From positions 1,674,001 through 1,738,000 of the forward strand of contig MBPM02000003.1 in the NCBI GenBank assembly GCA_001695595.3: a stretch of 64,000 nucleotides of DNA, read 5' to 3'. A program made the translations under genes and the position numbers. The notes under the pieces are model-generated. The model made no database searches. It was not told the origin of the DNA and saw nothing but the letters and a program-made list of their open reading frames with translations. The first letter of the stretch is position 1. Every line of letters starts with the position of its first letter. This document shows, one piece after another, positions 59,384-64,000 of this stretch. Source of the stretch: Plasmopara viticola. Its lineage: Eukaryota > Oomycota > Peronosporomycetes > Peronosporales > Peronosporaceae.

Positions 59384-62300
59384 TTATCTTTTCCGCTTCT
59401 TTCCACGCTTTGCGCGTAGTTCTGCATTGCGCTTGTCACTCTTCATTCGCGGGTCGACAATTTTCACCTTGCCCTTGCCAATTTTTTTCCCATTAGCGGT
59501 TTTAGTGGCCCCGCCACGAGTCGAAACGACGTAAACCTTGCTTTCCTTCTTTAGACGAGCACCCTTCATGGCGCGATCTATAGCTTTGAGCTTCTCGCGA
59601 GTCGACATGTCGGGCAGGTTAGCAATGTCCGTCGCCTGTTTCTTTGCCGCCTTCAGCTTCTTCATTTTAAGACGGTTCTTACGACCACGGGCTTCGGCCA
59701 CCTTCTTTAAAGGCTTTGTAGCCATGTCCATAAAGCGCTCTTTCATTTGCGCCAGAACGTTCTTCGGGATTGGAATTTGAGGACGGTAGTGCTTCTCCTC
59801 ATCGTCCACAAACCAATCCGGCAAAGCCTCCGAGTCATTCCAAGCATAGCGATTGTAGCTAGCATCGATCAAGTCCTTCGCTTTTGACTTGTGAATCATC
59901 ATGCTAGCAAGCGCCATTGTCTTGGCGCGATCTTCAGCATCATACTCTTCGTGATCGGAGTCATACTTTCGGTCGTCCATGATTGGCAAGGCATCTTCTT
60001 CCGGCTCTTCGACGGCAGCGACGACCTCAAACGTGTTGGTGGACTTCTGGTCGTCATTCAGCACAGCACCCATACCAGAGCGTATGAGAGCCTTTGTTTC
60101 TGCTGTAGCTTCATCTTCACCTTCACTCTCGTATAAGACCACGCCATTCATAGCAGCCGCGCAGTCAGGCGCTGCCACGTCAAACTCAGTGCCGAATTCT
60201 AATTCGTACTCTTTGTCCTCCTTTTTCAGCTTTTTTTTGGCACGCCGTTCTTGCCGCTCCATTGCACCCTTACGCTTGGCGTGACGAATCTCTTTATCTG
60301 TCTTCGGCATTTCCGGCAAAACCAAATTCTCCTTTTCATCGATACCGTCAAATAGCTTGTTGTCCGAAAACCAGCGATTCACCGCGGCATTAGACTTCTC
60401 AGGGACCTTAAGCGATACATTCAAATCGTCGTCATCGCTTTCGTCCGAGCTCTATAACATCGGCAGAAAACAAATAAGTCACGTAGCTACAAAATATGTA
60501 TATGTATGGTTGCGAACTTTTGGATGCACAAAGGACTGCATCCCCGTTAGACTTGAAAAGCCTGGAGATGCGGTCAGACATGATGGCAATCCATTAAACT
60601 TTCCCCCATTTTTGACAACTGAGCAAAGGTACTGATCGAACCCGGAACAGATAACACGAATGGGGTAGCGGCGCAATTCAGTAGTTACATTGAATGAGCA
60701 CATACCTCTTCGGGAACGATCATTTTCTGATACTGCTTCATATCGCCGTCAAACATTTCGCTATCTTGAACGAGAGCTTCACCTGCCAATGCACGCTTAG
60801 CCATCTTCGTACGCTTAACAGCCTTGCGAGTTTTAACATCGTCACAGCGCCGCGTCAAAAATTCCTCGTAAGCCTTCTCCATCGACGCTTCCAGCAGCTC
60901 ATCATACTCTGCATCGCTATCCTCCCGACTTACATCTTCGTCTGACGTCTCGAACTCAAGTTCTTCGTCAGAAGATGAATCCGCGCCGGCATTTTCCAGC
61001 TCATCAACCTTGCTTTTTGAAAGCTTAAGCTCTTTCAAGCTAAAAGCCGCTTCAGTTTCTGTAATGTCAATGTTTCCTGCATTCATGCCCAATGCAGCGC
61101 GAATGCGGAGCTTCTGTTTCCGTTCGCGTTCCTGCAAAACACAGCATGTGTAGTCAGTAAATTGCCCAGGTATCTTTTCAAGTGCGCAAATGATATAGTG
61201 ATGTATGAACTCATGAACGGTTGAGTGCATTATGGTACAGAAAGCCCCAACAGCTGTAGGTTGCAACGTTTGTCTAGGCGACTTCAATAGCCGGTCTGTT
61301 CAAGGACCATTCCGACCAAATGGTATTGGATGGGGCTTTGGATCTCGCCATTCAAAATAACAGAGCATACAATTACTGTTCTGGGATGTGCGGCCCAAAT
61401 CGACCGTCACTTGCACTAACAGCAAGGATAAGATTGGGAGTCGCTAATCGGTATGAGCGCTTAACGGGAGTCGGGAGGGTTAATCCGCAACATGTCAAAT
61501 GTGATGATATGACAAGGACTACTGGGATGCGCTCACATCCACATGCATAAACATACAACAAGCACATATCGATGCACCAGCGCACCTTTTTCTTTTCACG
61601 TTTCTTCTTGGCTTGCACGCTAGCTTGCAATTGATTTAGTTCCTCACGGACCAATGCATCTTTCTCCTTTTCAGTCAGCTCACGCTCGGACTTTTTCTCC
61701 GCAGGCACTTCTTCTCCGTTCGCATCCTCTGGCGTTTTAGCCTTAAGAAGCTCCTCCTTGTACTTCACCATTCGGGAACGCCACTTTAATAAACTCTTGA
61801 AGTCACCCTTTCCAAGCACCTATGAGAACAAATAAGACGTGTCAATAAAAACAAAGTGTGTTGATAGGTGTAAGCACTGGCAAGAATAGTGAAGAATCAG
61901 ACTGCACGAGGGCAGTTGACAGCAACGCCACAACACTGGCTTCCGGTGGGTTTTCCCGAACTTAATCAGGCGCCGGAACAACAGTGGGGCTCAGTCAAAA
62001 TTCAGCTTTGAAATCTTCATTTCCTTCTTTTCATTTAACCGCCAGTGCAACCAACAATTTGTGCCTTGCGGCACATACCTTGAGATCATTCAAACATGTC
62101 ACGATTTCGTCCGAAGTATCCTTGTGGTCACGATAGACATCGTCCTCTGGCATGAATTTTACGCTTGTCGTGTCAGTCAGTAGTCGAATGGGGTCGTGTG
62201 CATCAATAAACTGCGAGACGCTGCATTCGTTGGTCAACATGACGCCCAAAGCTTCATCATAACCTGAAATGGATCATCAAAATCGTCATTAGTATCCAAA

Positions 62301-63248
62301 TTACGTAGAAATGTATATCGTAGAAATGTCATAGATCATTGCTCCAGATTGCAAGCAAATAGCAACTTCATCTCCAAAAAGAGACAGCAGCATATGCAAA
62401 CACTGGAAACATTTGATATTGCTTTTGGCAGCAAGTAGCGCTAAGGACCAATGAGGACAGGCCGCTAGTGACTCTATAGAATGCAGCCGACATGCAGCAT
62501 ACACAAAACAAACATAAAAATTCAACATACCTTCACGATGGCGCTTGCGGTCACCAAACTTGGGATGAAAGATAGTAATTGTCTTCTCGTGTGAGTCCAC
62601 TTGATCAAAGACGTACTTGGGATCGAATAACTTGGGGTCAATCGAGTGTGGAGCCAGAAACTGCTCACACACGACGAAAATCTCGGCTGATTCGTTACGC
62701 GACGACAACGGCTTTGTTGCGCTCACCTTTTTGAACAGTTGCTTGAAAACCCAAAGAAGCGCATTGTAATCCTGCGATCGAAAGACCTTCGATACAAAGG
62801 TGCCACCTCGTCCCATGACGTCTACTGCGAGTTTTAATGCGATTAAAGCTAGTTCATTCTGCACGTACGCGTCCTTAGAATACTCAGTACCCACATTAGG
62901 AGCTCCATCACAAAGAACAATGTCGGCCTGCCAGCTCTGCATCTCTTGCTTAATAATCTGACGACAACGCGCGGTGGTAATATCGCACTGGAACGTCTTG
63001 ACGCCACGAATCGGACGGATCGGTAGCAGGTCTATTCCTAAAATAATACTGGATGCGGGCATGTACTTAGCTGCGACCTGGCACCAACCACCGGGAGCAG
63101 CACACAGGTCGATACACACTTTGGCCGTAGACAAGAAGTCATACTTTTTGTTCAACTGAATCAGCTTAAAAGCCGACCGTGCACGGTACCCTTGTTGTTT
63201 GGCTAGGTTATAATACTTGTCTTTATCATGCTTCTTCCTTTTGACCAT
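59384..63248 (-). CDS. SPB1: SPB1/FTSJ3 rRNA 2'-O-methyltransferase
   Basis: Five exons on minus, 63248-62531, 62263-62079, 61819-61586, 61131-60706 and 60451-59384, give 876 residues (yeast Spb1 841, human FTSJ3 847). The enzyme methylates a ribose in the A loop of the large-subunit rRNA and is a nucleolar 60S maturation factor. The N-terminal FtsJ domain is complete: SAM site DLCAAPGGW (47-55) and the K-D-K-E tetrad at K28, D114 (LCDGAPNVG), K154 ([11 protein letters not shown]) and E189. The middle has the family's acidic, Lys-rich region ([15 protein letters not shown]). The C-terminus is the Spb1 domain ([36 protein letters not shown] in part, [17 protein letters not shown]), closing in a Lys/Arg-rich nucleolar tail. 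The introns are 250-450 bp, several times longer than elsewhere in the window. Confidence 0.95.
60538..60571 (-). other. Structured hairpin inside SPB1 intron 4
   Basis: On minus, GCATCTCC pairs with GGGGATGC (8 bp, one G-U) and an inner GGCTT pairs with AAGTC (5 bp, one G-U) around a three-base loop, with a small internal bulge. The hairpin is well formed, but I could not place H, ACA, C or D boxes around it with confidence, so no RNA class is claimed. Confidence 0.3.
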
Positions 63249-63489
63249 GTCAGAGTGATGGCGATGGCGTCAAGTCCGCCAATTTTCAAATGTCGGAAAT
63301 GCGGGCACGAAGGCGGACACGTGCGACGCATACCAACCAACGAACATACTGAAGCCAAGTAAAAAACAAGTGTATGGCACTAAAGGGCAAGGTTTTTACA
63401 AGTTAAACCTTAAAAATTAAGGTAGAACCTCTTGATGCTTATATTTCGCTAGCAAGGTTTTCAATGGATTGCGGTAAAACATCTTCAAT
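63249..63489. other. Upstream region of SPB1, weak 34-codon plus-strand ORF
   Basis: This lies between the SPB1 start and the stop of the next minus-strand gene. On plus, an ORF from 63258 encodes 34 residues with a CRKCGHEGGH zinc-site-like motif and then stops; no splice extension could be found. It is probably chance or a relic. Confidence 0.3.
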
Positions 63490-64000
63490 CTATGGCGCCG
63501 GCTTGTGAATCACTACACGGTCGATTAGATGAACGTTCGAGCGATCTACCGCATTAAACTTGCCGTCCAATGACGGATTTTCAAAGTCCATGCGCAACAT
63601 ATTGTCTACTTTGGTCACTAGCGGCTTCCAATAGCTCGGACATGTCCATTTAAACGACGGCAAGTTTCGCTCCAATGACGCGCGTGGCCCGTGACCTCCA
63701 CTCCACTTTGGGTCTCTAGACCATAGCATACAACCTTACGTCAACATTAATTCGAGCCAGGAATGACTAAGTGCCTGTACCTGCACCACCGATGTGGCAT
63801 CTTGTCCACACCAAAGGCAAGCACTTCGAGTCGACCCTTTTTGTCAAAATGGAGGCGCAAGAAATTCTTGTAACTTGCGATACGCAGCGAAGAGAAAGCT
63901 TCATTGTAGTGGCATCCAAGAAGATTAAGCGAGAGGTACAAGTATGTACCAAAGACAAAACTGACAACGGGCGTGGCCAGCACCCAAAAGTATGGAAAGA
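63490..64000 (-). CDS. C-terminal part of a membrane protein, possibly metallophosphoesterase-like
   Basis: Cut by the right edge. Two exons are visible: 64000 (open) to 63781, and 63715-63490, with a 65-bp intron (GTACAG...GGTCTAG) joining WCR to DPKWSGG. The visible part starts with a hydrophobic segment (FWVLATPVVSFVFGTYLYLSL) and continues YNEAFSSLRIASYKNFLRLHF and LEVLAFGVDKMPHRW, ending IDRVVIHKPAP. The FSSLRI.YKNFLRLH block with a preceding membrane segment recalls the C-terminal end of some membrane-bound metallophosphoesterase-like proteins, but the catalytic part would lie beyond the window. The gene existence is firm; the family is a weak guess. Confidence 0.5.

Noticed and set aside
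61320..61550. 76-codon plus-strand ORF in SPB1 intron 3
   Set aside because: No family resemblance; it is antisense inside an intron. A TGATGA box-C-like motif there is also on the wrong strand for an intronic snoRNA of SPB1.
63258..63362. 34-codon ORF with CRKCGHEGGH
   Set aside because: Too short, stops quickly, and no intron could be found to extend it; one zinc-like motif is not enough to call a gene.
1..64000. CRISPR arrays, bacterial operons, rRNA genes
   Set aside because: No regularly spaced direct repeats, no Shine-Dalgarno-led gene strings and no rRNA-like sequence; the DNA is clearly eukaryotic.

Overview
This 64 kb window looks like oomycete (Peronosporales-type) nuclear DNA. 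The coding genes are intron-bearing eukaryotic genes with many short introns (40-86 bp, GT-AG, often with a CTAAC/CTAAT-like branch site). The repeats are a non-LTR retrotransposon family and a decayed MULE-type DNA transposon. An apparently intact 1849-residue CFAP65-like flagellar protein suggests a lineage that still makes flagellated zoospores. The species itself cannot be named from the sequence alone.

Layout. Left gene block (1-20.6 kb): a partial ORF at the left edge; a ten-exon ZW10 gene (2180-5107, +); a CorA-type magnesium transporter with an EF-hand N-terminus (-); a PH-like protein (-); a 2.4 kb gap; an eleven-exon DDI1 gene (+); a DNAJC17-like co-chaperone (+); a very small four-exon gene resembling the DASH subunit DAD4 (-); a p24/emp24 cargo receptor whose frame is broken by an apparent small deletion (+); a 1456-residue coiled-coil protein (+); and an MSS51-like mitochondrial protein (-). 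Repeat cluster (23.6-26.2 kb): four insertions of one LINE family, two + and two -, each flanked by its own target-site duplication. A PX-domain protein (26.9-29.0 kb, +) follows. Gene-poor block (29-47.7 kb): a MULE transposase relic at 30.1-32.0 kb, two fragments of a tRNA-related SINE-like repeat, and otherwise no recognisable genes. Right gene block (47.7-64 kb): CFAP65-like (+), deoxyhypusine synthase (-), a 1342-residue propeller/solenoid protein (+), the ribosomal RNA methyltransferase SPB1/FTSJ3 (-), and the C-terminal half of a membrane protein cut by the right edge (-).

The genes are housekeeping and not an operon. Several themes recur: kinetochore and vesicle tethering (ZW10, DAD4-like), ER-Golgi and endosomal traffic (p24, PX, the propeller/solenoid protein), ubiquitin and proteasome shuttling (DDI1), and translation or ribosome biogenesis (deoxyhypusine synthase, SPB1). 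Neighbours are often convergent with 65-160 bp between stop codons. Dense gene blocks separated by a repeat-rich gene desert fit the 'two-speed' layout known from Phytophthora and its relatives. All exon joins were worked out by hand from reading frame, GT-AG borders and family resemblance; none is backed by transcript data.
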